The notes under the pieces: model-generated
Told to the model about the DNA's origin: nothing
What the model saw: the letters and a program-made list of their open reading frames with translations, nothing else
Databases searched by the model: none
In this document: piece by piece, positions 48,968 to 61,281 of the stretch
Layout: each line of letters opens with the position of its first letter
How positions within the stretch are numbered: position 1 is the first letter of the stretch
From: Beroe ovata
Taxonomy: Eukaryota; Ctenophora; Nuda; Beroida; Beroidae
DNA: 64,000 bases
Direction: 5' to 3'
Assembly: GCA_946803715.1 (NCBI GenBank)
Contig: CAMPET010000001.1
Location: 213,916 to 277,915, forward strand
Translations under genes and position numbers: made by a program

Positions 48968-51900
48968 ATGTACTTTCATCCATTCAGAGGTATGTTGAGA
49001 TATCTTCTCCAACACAAAAACAAAGTTCTCAAATCACAACAAGGCCAACAGCTTGCCAAAACTCTTTCACAGACACATGCAGAGGTCCCTCATACTGCTC
49101 CAGAGATTCAAAAGGTTACAAAGAATGCTTTTATCCTGTCTACAAGTAGATATGGATGATCGATATGGATGATCGATATGCATGATACGCTTTGATACAC
49201 GTGATCACAGGGTACTGGCTCTCTTCCTTCTGAAGCTGATGTGGTGATAATTGGAGGAGGTTCTATTGGAAACTCTACTTTGTATCACCTTGGAAAACTT
49301 GGAGTTAAAGGTGTTCTGCTTGAGAAGGATCAACTTACAGCAGGTCAGACATCAGTAAGTGGTTTTTTCTTATGAAACTATGACAAATCACATGAGATGT
49401 ATCATGTAATCATATCATGCCAGGTACAACATGGCACAGTGCTGGTTTGGTATGGAACTTGAGACCCAATGACACTGACTGTGACATTCTGAAGCATACA
49501 TTGCACTTAGTAAATCCTGGGGGAGAAATTGAACAGCTGACAGGTTTAAGATATTTACTGTTTTCTAAATCAGCCCTTCAAATCTGGAACTTGGAGCTTT
49601 CTTGTGCTATCAATTATTATACTACATTACCAGGTATGTTCTCTGGGTTCAGGAAGAATGGTGGGATATTCATTGCCAATAATAATGCCAGGTTGGATGA
49701 GTACAAACGTCTCTCAACAGTAAGTTTGAGGATTGTTTTTTCACTGAGTTCCATCACACTTGCTATACGTGTATTTCATTCTCCAATTTGATGCTCCAAA
49801 ACAGTTTGGCAAGTTCATTGGAGTGAGAACCGAAGTTCTAAGTCCAAGTGAAACTCAAGAAGTCTATCCTCTGATGAATGTGGATGATGTTTATGCAACT
49901 CTTTACAGCCCAGGTACAACTTGATTGTTTTCGATTCTGAAGATTCCTTATAAATGATTTGGCCAATATTTTCTCAATCACTGTCGGTGATGCTCAGTTC
50001 AAGAGTACATATTTCACTAGATGACGGATGTTTGGACCCGTCAACCTACGTCAGTGCTTTGTCTAAAGCGGCTAAAATGATGGGAGGACAGATACATTGT
50101 AACACTGAAATAACAGGTGAGAATTCAGCTGCGAATTAAATCTCTGATCACAAACTTCCAAATCTTCTAAGTTGATTAGAAATTGCCGAGTAATACTTGC
50201 TGCACGGTTTCCAAATCTGACTTTCGTTAGCTGCTCACAATTTTATCAGGTATCGATACAGAAGTAGTCAGAGGACGGAAAAGGGTTACTGGTGTCAGAA
50301 CTAACAGAGGTGACATAAAAACTGAAAAGGTGTGTTCATCAATCCTAAACGGATGAACCGGTTGCCTTGAATCCTCTCTCAACGAACTCAATAAACTCAG
50401 AGAGCCAAAGTTTTATACAATCGGATGATTCCCCCTCAGTCCTCAACTAACAGTGTCTTCTGTTTCAGGTGATCAATTGTACAGGAGCATGGGCTCCATA
50501 TGTCTCAGCCATGGCTGGCGTGGACTGTCCACTGGTCGCTTTCCGTCATGCTTACGTCGTCACCGAAAATATTCCAGGTTACAAAGAATGGGAATATCAA
50601 ATATGATCCTTTATTCCGTGATGAGAAATCTAAACAAAGTTTACTTTTTCGAGGCTATGTATGATATATATTCCACCTAACTATGTCTTCTTGTCTACTA
50701 ACTGAGAACTTCTCTATATCCAGGGGTTGAAAACATGCCAAACATCAGAGATCACGACTTGTCGGTTTACCTGAGACTGCAAGGGAATGGGTTGAGTATC
50801 GGCGGCTATGAACCTCATCCTGACATGATACCTGATGTGAGTGCGGTTATTCCTAATATGGGATAATGGGTTTCTAGCGTGCAAATCAACATGGTTGCAC
50901 GATAAGAAGTTTACTATGAAATGTGCACTATTCAGTTTTCTTATATCAAGTTTTGACCCCAAGGGCGTTGGGAAAGACTTCGCATTTGGGCTATACGAAC
51001 TAGATTGGGACACGTTTGCAGTGAACATAGAGAATTGTATGAAGAGAGTCCCAGCTATCGAGACAACGGGAATACAGAGTACTGTGTGTGGGCCAGGTTA
51101 GTGAGAACACTGAGATCTTTACTGTAGTTTTCGCATCAAGGAGTTCTAAACTTCCGAGGAAATCAGAAGTTTCCGAAATCCGAATTCGGAATTTAGTTTG
51201 AAGTTCTAGAAGATGATCCTAATTCCCGATTGTATCAGAGTCGTTTACGCCCGATCACAAGCCACTGCTAGGCGAAACATTGGACTGCAGAGGCTTTTAT
51301 CAGGGCTGCGGGTTTAACTCTGCGGGTAAGTGTGCGGAACTTTGCGCGTTTTTTGTGCATTTTCGGGTGTTAAGTCTTCACAACTTGAGAGTTGGGGGTC
51401 CAGTGTGAGAGTTATTCACCTCTGGTATCGGTACTCACAGACCCCCATCCTTATTCCCGCATATCCCCAGGTATAATGTTGGCCGGGGGTGCAGGAAGGG
51501 AACTGGCACATATGGTGGTTGATGGGACCACGACTGTAGACATGTTCGGTTTTGATGTTAACCGGTTCCATCCTGACTGCACCAAAAACAAGGCTTGGAT
51601 CCTGGGTGAATTATAGATCTTTGATTTTCTCTGATTATTGATTCTTTTCTTGTTTCGTCTTGATTAACTGCTTCTTAATCAGTGGAATTTTCCTGACCAT
51701 TGATTCGGTTCCTCCCATGGATTCCCTTGATTTTCCTTTTCCTCGGAGCATGAATGCCAACATTTCACCCGCTCAGAACGATCTCATGAAGCATACGTGA
51801 AGAACTACTCCATGGTGTTCGTTCACGATGAGAACCTTGCTAAGAGAGACATGAGGACCGATGCTCTCCATGAAACAGTATGTCGTGTGTCGTCAGTTTG

Positions 51901-54900
51901 TTTGGGAAAATTCCTGGTGTTCTTCGCGAATATTTGATCACAATAATAAATGTGATCATAATATGAATAATCAATTCGAGTGAATCATCCCAAATGTTAT
52001 TGTTGCGAATTGCAAAAAGACAGAAATTTGATCTAATGGAATGATTTTCGTGAAATCATTTTCCTCCCTCGCAGCTACTTGATGCAGGATGTGTGTATCA
52101 GCAACGACAAGGGTTTGAGCGACCCGGCTACTTCCAGCCGTCTGCAAAATTCGACAAGTTGGAGTACGATTGGTATGGTTCCTATGGTAACACACCATAC
52201 GAAAACTATCCATACAGGTAAATGATTACTGTTCAAACTTCAAACTGATCTAGAGATTAATGAATCTTGAAATGTAAAAGCATTCATATAGGACGCATTA
52301 TATGTAGTAAAAGCATTCAATTCTCTCATGTGTGCCGCAGTACCTATATAGTTTTTGAGTTTTTGATCTTTTTCGATCGTTTTTCTCACCTACCGTCTCA
52401 CACACACACACAGAGACCGTCTCGATGCGGAGTACACGTTCGGTTATCCTCCCCACTTTGACACCATCGGAGCAGAGTCGAATGCGTGTCGGGAGCAGGC
52501 TGCACTTTTCAACATGAGCTACTTCGGGAAATTCTTCCTCACCGGTCCAGACGCGCAGGTATAACTTTGCAAAGGAGCAAGAAAATCGAGAATTGAGATC
52601 AACAAGGACATGCAACAAAGACATGCAAGATGCAAGATTTCCGAAGTGACAGTTTTCACGTCCATTTGTTTATTAGCTTTTTAGTTCTAATCTTTCATTC
52701 AGGCGGCCGTCGATTACCTGTGTTGTTCGAACATGAACAAAGGACAGGGAGGGACGGTTTACACCAACATGTTGAATAAGAACGGGGGATCCGAGACGGA
52801 TCTGACAGTTTCACATATTGAACCCTGCCCTGAGTTAGTAGTGGACAGATTACATTCCGTATTTTGTCATGAGAAAATTTAATAAAGAAACCTAAGAAGT
52901 ATAATAGTAGTTAAAGTAACGCAGCAATTTTGATAAGTATTGCTTCTTATCATACTTCAGAGTGGACTTAATCCCGAAATTCAGCATACAATTAGAATTC
53001 TGACATCTGGTTTTCTGGTCCTACACCCCCCTACACCCCCTTACCCCTTACTCCAGAACGGGTCACGACAGATTTTACATAGCAGCGGGTGGGAGCTCCT
53101 CTCATCGTGACATGGCACACATCATGAATGTCATCGATGACAAGCATTTCAACTGTACCTTGACAGGTAAACGTCATGACAACTATATTGGGTGGTGATT
53201 CATCATAAAAATTGGATGAATCTTCATCAACTTTTCATAAATCGATGGATCGCTCTGAACATTTTCTTATCTGATCATCGTGATGCCAGTTTTCACCCCA
53301 GTATTTCTAAGCCATGATTTATCCACACCCTCTGTTTAGAGTTTGACCACACCCTCCTCTCTTAGATCACAGTGCTGATTACGGAATGCTGAGTCTCCAA
53401 GGACCTAACAGCAGGAAAATACTGGAAAGTGTTTGCGATACCGATCTCTCTAACCCAGCTTTTCCGTTCTCGACACATCAACTGACCACCATTGCGGGAC
53501 ATCAGGTTTGGAAGCGGGAATTTCTGGTCGAATTTTCCCGCAATAAATAGACTATTGGTGACAATAAGTTATACTATGGTATCGACCGAAAAGTCAATGA
53601 AATTTTAAAAATCGTCAATTCCGAATCTATTGCAAAATGCAAACAATATGTAGTTCAAAGTTCGTCTCTAAATCTGATGTATGTCGCACGAATGCGTGTC
53701 TCTCATGGGTTTGAATCCCGGATGCGTTGATTTAATGCGTCTGCCTATTGAACAACTGCGCGCAGTGCGCACATCCCTGCTCACTTGATGCACGTGTGTC
53801 CTAGCTCACTTGACGCACGTGTGTCGCTGCTCACTTGACGCACGTGTGTCCTAGCTCACTTGACGCACGTGTGTTCCAGCTCACTTGACGCACGTGTGTC
53901 CCAGCTTGATGCACGTGTGTGCACCCCAGCTTGACGCACACACACGGTGTCGCAGGTACGACTGATGCGTCTCACTTTTGTCGGTGAGCTCGGCTGGGAG
54001 CTGCACATCCCATCGGACGGTCTCGTGGATGTGTACAATACCGTGATGGCGGCGGGCAAGGACCATGGTCTCGTTAATGCAGGGTATCGGGCGATCGATG
54101 CACTGTCATCGGAAAAAGGTTTGTCATGGAAACATGGTGATATTTTGTTAATTGCAACAACACTATCATACTGTGTTTTAGTGATTGAATTTTTTGGTAC
54201 CGTACCTGCCGTTGTCTAAGACTCTTGGTTCAGGCGTTAAAGCAGTTCGTCAGATTTTCCTATCAGAGCAGTAGCTTGTGCGTAGTGTGCGTACCACTAA
54301 TTCGATACTGCTTCCAAATGTGTTTTGTTTTTCTGTAACTAACAGTTTGCGGGAAAAAGTATAAAACGAGTTTATAATCTAATGATATGCTTCCTAAATG
54401 GAGTCCCTGCTCCATTTTGGCCTACACCGGTGCTAACATGAAACATGTTATGATTCACATGAAAAGACCGAGGAAGAAATTTTTGCCGAATTCATTCTAA
54501 AATATCAAAATCTCCGGTCGTTTCATGATGAAATCTGGATAAAACTAATCACTTTGAATCATGTGTTTAATGTTTATACAACCTGGCTCCCGAGGAATTG
54601 CTGTCCCTTCCCCTTCAGTTCCACGGTCAGTGTCTCCATCCTGACCACTGTTCCTATCCTGACCACTGTTCCCATCCTGACCAGTGTCCCCATCCTGACT
54701 ACTCTCATCTTCATTTTCACCAATGTCCTCTTCAAGTGTGACACTGCCATAGAACTCTGAGTTCAGTATTCTAACCCAATCAAGTAGTAACGTCGGCCCA
54801 CTTGTCAAGAATAGACTTTGCAGTATTTCTATGCCATGATCTCGACCATCTTCGTAAATGAGGGTGATTTGATCATCACTCAAGCATGCATCTATCCAAA

Positions 54901-57900
54901 ACATCTGCGCTATCTTTCCTGATAAGTATGTGTCCGGGTCCTGATGATAGGGTGTAATAGACAGTTGTTAGGTTTTCGGTGTCTATCAGAGTGATAGAAT
55001 GTAACATGTGCATTATTGTATAGAATAGTTGTTAGGGTGTAAGATAGTAAGCAGAATTCATGGATCGCACTCGCGAATAACAATCGCATTGCAATTAAAT
55101 CGCGTGATTTTTTTGTAAACTAGGTAGTAGGTACCTATAGTCTATACTCTATAGTTAATGCTAGTTCTGCCAAATGATACGGTTCTCACAATGACGCACA
55201 CATACTGTGCGGCACACTCCTAATTCACCGATAATATTCATACCGATTGATAATTCTCCATCACACTCGCAGCCCGCAGGACTAGCCCCAATCACTCAAT
55301 CAGAGCTAGTCCCCACACTCGCAGCCCGCAGGACTATGACTCAATCAGAGCTAGTCCCCACACTATGGCTCAATCAGAGCTAGTCCTGCGTGTTTGGGAA
55401 ATACTATCATAGTTTGTACATTATTCTAGACAGTTATGCGATTGTTTAGTTTGTACAATTAAACTACCTATATTTGTGGCGTCAGGGGTTCTTAATGTCA
55501 CTAATTAATTACCCTATGATGAGTGTGGCTCTTTGCAAGGACATGCAGGCGCTGGTATGTCTAGTAATATATGGTATTTCTATTGTCTAGTCATAGTTCA
55601 TGAATATGTATGTAAGCCCCCTCCCGGACTTGGACATCGCCATTGAGGCTATNTGCTCCATTTTGGCCTACACCGGTGCTAACATGAAACATGTTATGCT
55701 TCACATGAAAAGACCGAGGATAAAATTTTTGCCGAATTCATTCCAAAATATCAAAATCTTCGGTCGTTTCATGATGAAATCTGGATGAAACTAATCACTT
55801 TGAATCATGTGTCTATACAACCTGGCTCCCGAGGAATTGCTGTCCCATCCCCATAATCAGTTCCACGGTCAGTGTCTCCATCCTGACCAGTGTTACCATC
55901 CTGACCACTGTTCCCATCCTGCTTACTGTTCGCATCCTGACCACTGTTCCTATCCTGACCACTGTTCCTATCCTGACCAGTGTACCCATCCTGACCAGTG
56001 TCCCCATCCTCACTTCTTTCATCCTCATTTTCACCAATGTCCTCTTCAATTGTGACACTGCCATGGAACACTGAGTTCAGTATTCTACCCCAATCAAGAA
56101 GTACTGTCGGCCCACTTGTCAAGAATAGACTTTGCAGTATTTCTATGCCATGACCTCGACCTTCTTCGTAAATGAGTGCGATTTGATCATCACTCAAGCA
56201 TGCATCTATCCAAAACATCTGCCCTATCTTTCCTGATAAGTATGTGTCCGGATCCTGATGATAGGGTGTAATAGACAGTTGTTAAGGTTTTCGGTGTCTG
56301 TTAGAGTGACGTGATAGAATGTAACTTGTGCATTATCATATAGAATAGTTGTTAGAGTGTAAGATAGTAAGCAGAATTCATGGATCGCACTCGCGAATAA
56401 CAAGCGCATTGCAATTAAATCAAATTGCAATTTAATCGCGCGATTTAATCTAAAATCGCGTGAGTTATTTGGAAACTAGGTACCTATAGTTAATTCTAGC
56501 TCTGCCAAATGGTACGTTTGGTTCTCACAATGACGCACACATACTGTGCGGCACACTCCTAATTCACCGATCATATTAATACCGATTGATAACTCTCTAC
56601 ACACTCGCAGCCCGCAATCAGAGCTAGTCCCCACACTCGCAGCCCGCAGGACTATGACTCAATCAGAGCTAGTCCTCCGAGTTTGGGAACTGCTATGAAA
56701 CTACCTGGATAGTTTGTATGGTATTCTAGACAGTATTGAGATTGTTTAGTTTGTACAATAAAAGAACCTATTGGGGGCGTCAGGGGTTCTTGATGTCACC
56801 AATTAATAACCCTATGATGACAGGCAGGAGCTGGTATGTCTAGTAATATATGGTATTTTTATTGTCTAGTCATAGTTCATGAATATGTATATTGACAATT
56901 GACAGAGTTCAGAGGGAAAAATGACAAAAAAGACGTAGGGAACTCACCATTCCTATGAAAAGCCCTGATTCACGATTAAGTTCGAGGTTCTCTGCGAGTG
57001 TGCTTAGCTCCTTCTTAGAATCAACATAGATTTTGATGATCTGATCATCCAAGCTGATTGCCAGGTGACACCATTTGTTCATTGAAACGATATGAGAATC
57101 TGAAATAGAGATACTAGCATTCATTTCCTTAACTAAAACTTTATTCCCAATAAATTCGGTATTTGAGGAAGGGCATTATTTCTCCAGCCAAATCCTAAGT
57201 ATTGCCGTGCCTATAACATTTGTCAATCATATTTTCGCAGGGAAATATCTTCTTACCGGTTTCATAGGTCTTGCCATATAGCACTAGAATTACCGCCCCT
57301 TCCAAAATCTTCACCTTAAAATCCGCACTTTGCTGATTTTGGACGGAGAAAATGGTAGAGGGCCCGCCCGCCTTCATTTTCATCCACATAGAAACTGAGA
57401 ACGTTGAGAAAACTCCGTCAAATGGTTGCTCAACATGCACATAGCTTCCTGCATTGCCGTGAAACTTTAGGACGTTCTCATCATCAGCTGAGGCATGGAA
57501 AGTTGTTGTTCAGTCCAAATTCGAATTTCATGTACAAATTAACTAATCTAATCTGGAGCATAGTCAACTCCTGCTTGGGGCATGGTCAATTGTGCTGGTC
57601 TCTATGTAATTTCAGATTGATTTTGAATTGGTCTCTGCGACAAAGTAATGAATCTGAGTTTAAATAACTGAACGTGACTCCTGGTTTGAATATCACGTTA
57701 ATTGTCAAATTTTTGTGACGGATATACTTCCTTATCTTATGCGTCACAGAAATTTCTATTAACGTGATATTGAGACCAGGAGTCACGTTACAGGACCTAT
57801 TCTGTTAGTCACGACCACACGACAAGTGAACATATGAGGTTTGCTAACAACCCCACAACTTCCAGCTACAGTGAAGAAGCCCTGGCTGTTCACTATAGAA

Positions 57901-59511
57901 ATAAGCATTTGGCACTTTTATTGGGTACAAAATAACAAATAAAAGTGCGTGGATGAATATTGAAGCAGTATATCATATTCAGCAACTTACGCGTTCGACC
58001 AATCGATGCCAAAAACAGTATCGTGATGCACAGCAACTTCAGAAACGTAGCCATGAGCATAGTGCTGATGTAGTGTTGTTGCTGTCACATGCTGAAATAA
58101 TTGAATAGAACCTAAAAAACCTAATCCACGCAATGTACAAACGTAAGGAAACCTATTTTCCAGGATACAAGCATTGGCATGAGGATGTTCGTCCTGATAC
58201 AACTCCACTCGAGGCGGGAATGGCGTGGCTAGTCAACGCAAAACTGAAATCTGGGACCGAATTCCTCGGTAGAGACGCTCTACTTGCCCAAAAGAAAAAC
58301 GGGATCAGGAAACGACTTGTATGTCTTAAGGTTAAGAGGTGAGTTCGAAAAAAAAGGAAAGGCAAGAGTCCGTTAGCAAATCTTAGAGTTTTGCGATTGG
58401 AGTATTGTCAAGCAATCATACCTGTGAAATGTCTAATCTTAGATGACTAGTTAATGATGCCTAATTAAAAGCGTAGGGGAAGGGTTCAATTTTATATTGC
58501 CTTCTCAGCTTTTCGACTCGTAACTTCTACTCTAGTTCTAGTTTCGATACTAATTTTAATTCTAATTTAACGCTTAGTCTAATTAAATTCAAACTCAAAC
58601 TCTCCGATCAATTTCCTCAATTTTCAGCCCCGTTCCACTTGTTACACTGGAAACTGTTTATCGGGACGGTGAAATAGTCGGATATGTGTCAAGGACAGCG
58701 TACGGATACAGTGTTGGGTGTAATGTAGCCTGGGGATACGTCAATCATCCAGACAAAATCAACTTGGATTGGGTTAAATCTGGAAATTATCAGGTTATTA
58801 GTGATTCAAACCCTTAACACCAGCTTCATCATGACATTCATGGAATCGGATTTCGTGGAATGAAACATAACCCACCATACCAAGTCACGCATGTTTTTCT
58901 GTATTTTATGTAACGCGCGATTAATGTGATTAATAAATTACTGCGCGCCGAATTGTATTACGCGCCGCGCGCATAATTTATTTGGCAACAATCCAAGTAT
59001 TCCCCGTCAAGTTGCAATTGTAATGCACGACAAAAAACATGTTTTCTGTCGTACTATAGAGAGTAGAGCCGTTAAACGAAGCTACATGAGAAAACGTCAA
59101 ACTAAACGCGGGTACTCCTTAACTCATGAAACGTCAATAAATGCAAACGCCGTACAGCGACGAAAGTAGGACATAATCGCATCGATTATCGTCTTGAGCT
59201 GCTCTTGATTTCATATTATGCAGCTTGACATAAACCACTTTACGGTTATTTGAAGCTGTTGTCTAACGTTGGCTGTGATCTGTATAATATATTTAGGCAG
59301 TATCACGACTCGAGCTCTTGACTCGCTTCTCGATTTTCATTGGTCGCATCCACATCACATGAAAAATGCTTATTGTCCCTTCCCCCTATAAAATAACCTC
59401 TGCCTATGAATTCAGGTCGAGTGTATGGGCGAGTTGTATGATGCAGAAGTGTCCCTAGCAGCCCCCTTTGATCCTAAGAATCTGCGAGTCAAGGGACAGT
59501 ACGATTCCTAA
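48968..59511 (+). CDS. SARDH: Sarcosine dehydrogenase, mitochondrial
   Basis: 22 exons, including 48968-49114, 49211-49343, 49424-49543, 49634-49719, 49805-49913, 50021-50116, 50250-50329, 50469-50577, 50724-50836, 50964-51096, 51239-51325, 51471-51605, 51777-51877, 52075-52217, 52414-52558, 52703-52833, 53057-53166, 53366-53505, 53956-54118, 58164-58338, 58628-58793 and 59416-59511; 905 residues (human 918). The FAD motif is [18 protein letters not shown], and the histidine of [11 protein letters not shown] is the covalent flavin site of the family. Next are [26 protein letters not shown] and [11 protein letters not shown]. The C-terminal folate-binding T-protein half has [25 protein letters not shown] and [16 protein letters not shown]. 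It converts sarcosine to glycine plus a one-carbon unit on tetrahydrofolate. The exon 10 acceptor (CCCCAAG at 50957-50963) was chosen because only it keeps frame. Intron 19 (4 kb) contains a nested gene. Confidence 0.95.
53765..53948. repeat. Minisatellite of CACTTGACGCACGTGTGTC units in SARDH intron 18
   Basis: Five to six units of about 33 bases (CACTTGACGCACGTGTGTC, then CTAGCT or CCAGCT) end in CACACACACGGTGTCGCAG, the acceptor of exon 19. Each unit has a GCACGTGTGT word. Confidence 0.85.
54545..54940 (-). CDS. Second copy of the terminal exon of the nested LamG gene
   Basis: An open minus frame after an identical acceptor (ATCAG before GACCCGGAC) reads [20 protein letters not shown], continues [20 protein letters not shown] and ends in a shorter SGQDGN-type repeat and a stop at 54545. 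It would splice in the same phase as the exon at 55805-56254 and so could be an alternative 3' exon, giving a protein of about 280 residues. It keeps an open frame despite many substitutions, which favours function over a dead copy. Confidence 0.55.
   Translation of the reverse strand, partial: DPDTYLSGKIAQMFWIDACLSDDQITLIYEDGRDHGIEILQSLFLTSGPTLLLDWVRILNSEFYGSVTLEEDIGENEDESSQDGDTGQDGNSGQDRNSGQDGDTDRGTEGEGTAIPREPGCINIKHMIQSD
55805..58054 (-). CDS. Secreted LamG/concanavalin-like domain protein nested in SARDH intron 19
   Basis: Exons on minus: 57991-58054, 57257-57487, 56948-57099 and 55805-56254, all in phase, 298 residues. Exon 1 encodes a signal peptide ([19 protein letters not shown]). 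Exons 2-4 form a LamG/pentraxin-like jellyroll: [56 protein letters not shown] and [20 protein letters not shown]. Such folds bind glycans or proteins outside the cell. The tail is an acidic repeat of (S/T)GQDGN/GQDRN units encoded by an 18-base minisatellite, ending PREPGCIDT. The gene lies wholly inside one SARDH intron, opposite strand. Function is unknown beyond a secreted lectin-like or adhesion role. Confidence 0.75.
55860..56015 (-). repeat. Coding minisatellite ([12 protein letters not shown]) in nested gene
   Basis: About eight 18-base units of the type ATCCTGACCACTGTTCCC on plus encode (T/S)GQDGN, GQDRN or KQDGN on minus. The other exon copy (54.6-54.7 kb) has only about four to five units, so repeat number differs between the two exon versions. 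Confidence 0.85.
57671..57789. mobile_element. Short MITE-like inverted repeat
   Basis: AACGTGACTCCTGGT and ATATCACGTTAAT form the left arm; the right arm is ATTAACGTGATAT then ACCAGGAGTCACGTT. About 33 bases pair with very few mismatches around a centre of about 50 bases that itself contains TGTGACG and CGTCACA. It lies in intron 1 of the nested gene. No coding capacity. Confidence 0.75.
58794..59415 (+). other. Last intron of SARDH
   Basis: No nested exon seen. It contains a GCGCGC-rich palindromic patch at about 58913-58975 (AACGCGCGATTAAT, TACTGCGCGCCGAA, ATTACGCGCCGCGCGC) that recalls the centre of the foldback elements, and ATTGG plus CACATG words near 59338-59362. Confidence 0.45.
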
Positions 59512-59953
59512 ATTATGCGGAATGTGTGCGCAGATCATATGTTTTTCTTTTACATTTTGTGGAATCGAATTTTTATCCTGGGACATGTTTATATTATATG
59601 CGTTCAGATTTCTAAGAAATGCCTTTTGTAGTGGTTAATTTTCAGAAGCATCAAATTTTTGAAGGTTATTTAACTTTCTCTTAGTGTCATGTATGATTTA
59701 TCATCTAAAGTTTTTACATATTCAAAACTCTGATCATGATTTTAACAAAATGAGAAACATCTATGATGACAAACTCATTATAAATCTGTGATAATTATAG
59801 TCGTCAGATGACAATTATACGTGAAGCTCTGAATAAACAAAAAGTTGGTTCATAAGAAAGTCCATTCTCACTTAAAGTTAAACCGGAAGGTTTTTGACTT
59901 GGATCTCCCTGTTGGACATATATCTGAGGGTCAATTAATGGGAAAATGGCTAT
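59512..59953. other. Convergent intergenic gap between SARDH and DYNLL
   Basis: Both neighbours end here. The sequence is AT-rich 3' UTR-like, with AATAAA-type words near 59832. No gene seen. Confidence 0.5.
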
Positions 59954-60332
<379 letters not shown>

Positions 60333-61281
60333 AGCTTAAGCTAAAAGTGTTGTGGTTAAGCGCACTGGTTATTTCTGAGTATGAACTGAGAGGAATTGAG
60401 AGGAACTGAGTATGAACTGAGAGGAAGTTGAAAATGAAACCATGAAGAAAAAGAGGCTGATTTATGAAAGAACTTCTTCGAAAGTACAGAAACTGATAGT
60501 ATCTCGAGACAAATTACAAATCTTATCGCAATCAAACTGCACTTAAGAAGATTGCATGCTAGCTCTAATGGAGCTGCTGAATGATGAGAAGAGATTGTAA
60601 CGGTTGAAATAAGCAAATGCAATCCTCCCATTGGCTGTAAAACTACAGCTCACAACAAACTGTTGTGGAGTGCTGCGATCAGTTGCTGCGAGCAGTTTTC
60701 CTGACCTCTGATTGGTGCAAAGCTCTCACTCGCAAACCGAGGGATGTGACAACAGCAAACGTTTGTTGGTTTCTATGACGACTGATGTGATAATCGAATG
60801 AAGGGCCGTTGGGACTGAACGAGATGAGTATTTTGTATCAGAGTGCTGACTCTAAAGAAGTGGGTAGGTAATGGAGAGCTTGGAGTTCAAAGAAACAAGT
60901 ATGTTCTTGATGAAGGTATAAAGCACAAGTTTCCATACATTTTCATACACAATACATACTTCATAGACTCTAAAGCTATCTGACCAAAAAATAAATTGTC
61001 TGAGGAAATTAAACTTAAACTGGAAAAAGCTAAAATTGATGTTATCTGAAAATTATATACGGCACTGACTACATTAAAAGTAAAACATTTAAATTTATCT
61101 CAGCTGGATTATCATAAAATGAATTAAGATAATTTAATTTCCCTCTTCCGGAAAAACTTGAAAGTTTTCTATCTGATAATATCTGTATAAACACGGTTCT
61201 TTGAAAAATAATTGTGAAGCTTCCTGTACCACCAAGTCCAAATGAAGCAACAATTTGGTTGTGTTGCTAGGAGGTTGCTCA
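60333..61281. other. Intergenic region between DYNLL and CBS
   Basis: This contains a small tandem repeat (GAACTGAGAGGAA / TGAGTATGAACTGAGAGG) at 60372-60425 and CCAAT-type boxes (CCCATTGGCTG, CTGATTGGTGC) at about 60627-60720 that are well placed for the DYNLL promoter. The rest is AT-rich and holds the CBS 3' flank. No further gene. Confidence 0.5.

Larger units (their letters stand above)
54409..56890. repeat. 1.2-kb tandem duplication in SARDH intron 19
   Basis: Copy A runs from about 54409 (TGCTCCATTTTGGCCTACAC) to 55605, and copy B from about 55654 to 56888; both end near CATAGTTCATGAATATGTAT. They are clearly alike along their length with small indels. An n sits at 55653, exactly where copy B starts. 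Each copy carries one version of the last exon of the nested minus-strand gene. Confidence 0.8.

Noticed and set aside
50841-50963. Extended SARDH exon 10 starting upstream ([20 protein letters not shown])
   Set aside because: It adds residues with no counterpart in SARDH and upstream acceptors break the frame; the acceptor ending at 50963 gives the right length.
54554-56055. Plus-strand Cys/His/Pro-rich frames (repeats of HPDHCS)
   Set aside because: They are the antisense of the GQDGN-encoding minisatellite in the nested minus-strand gene.
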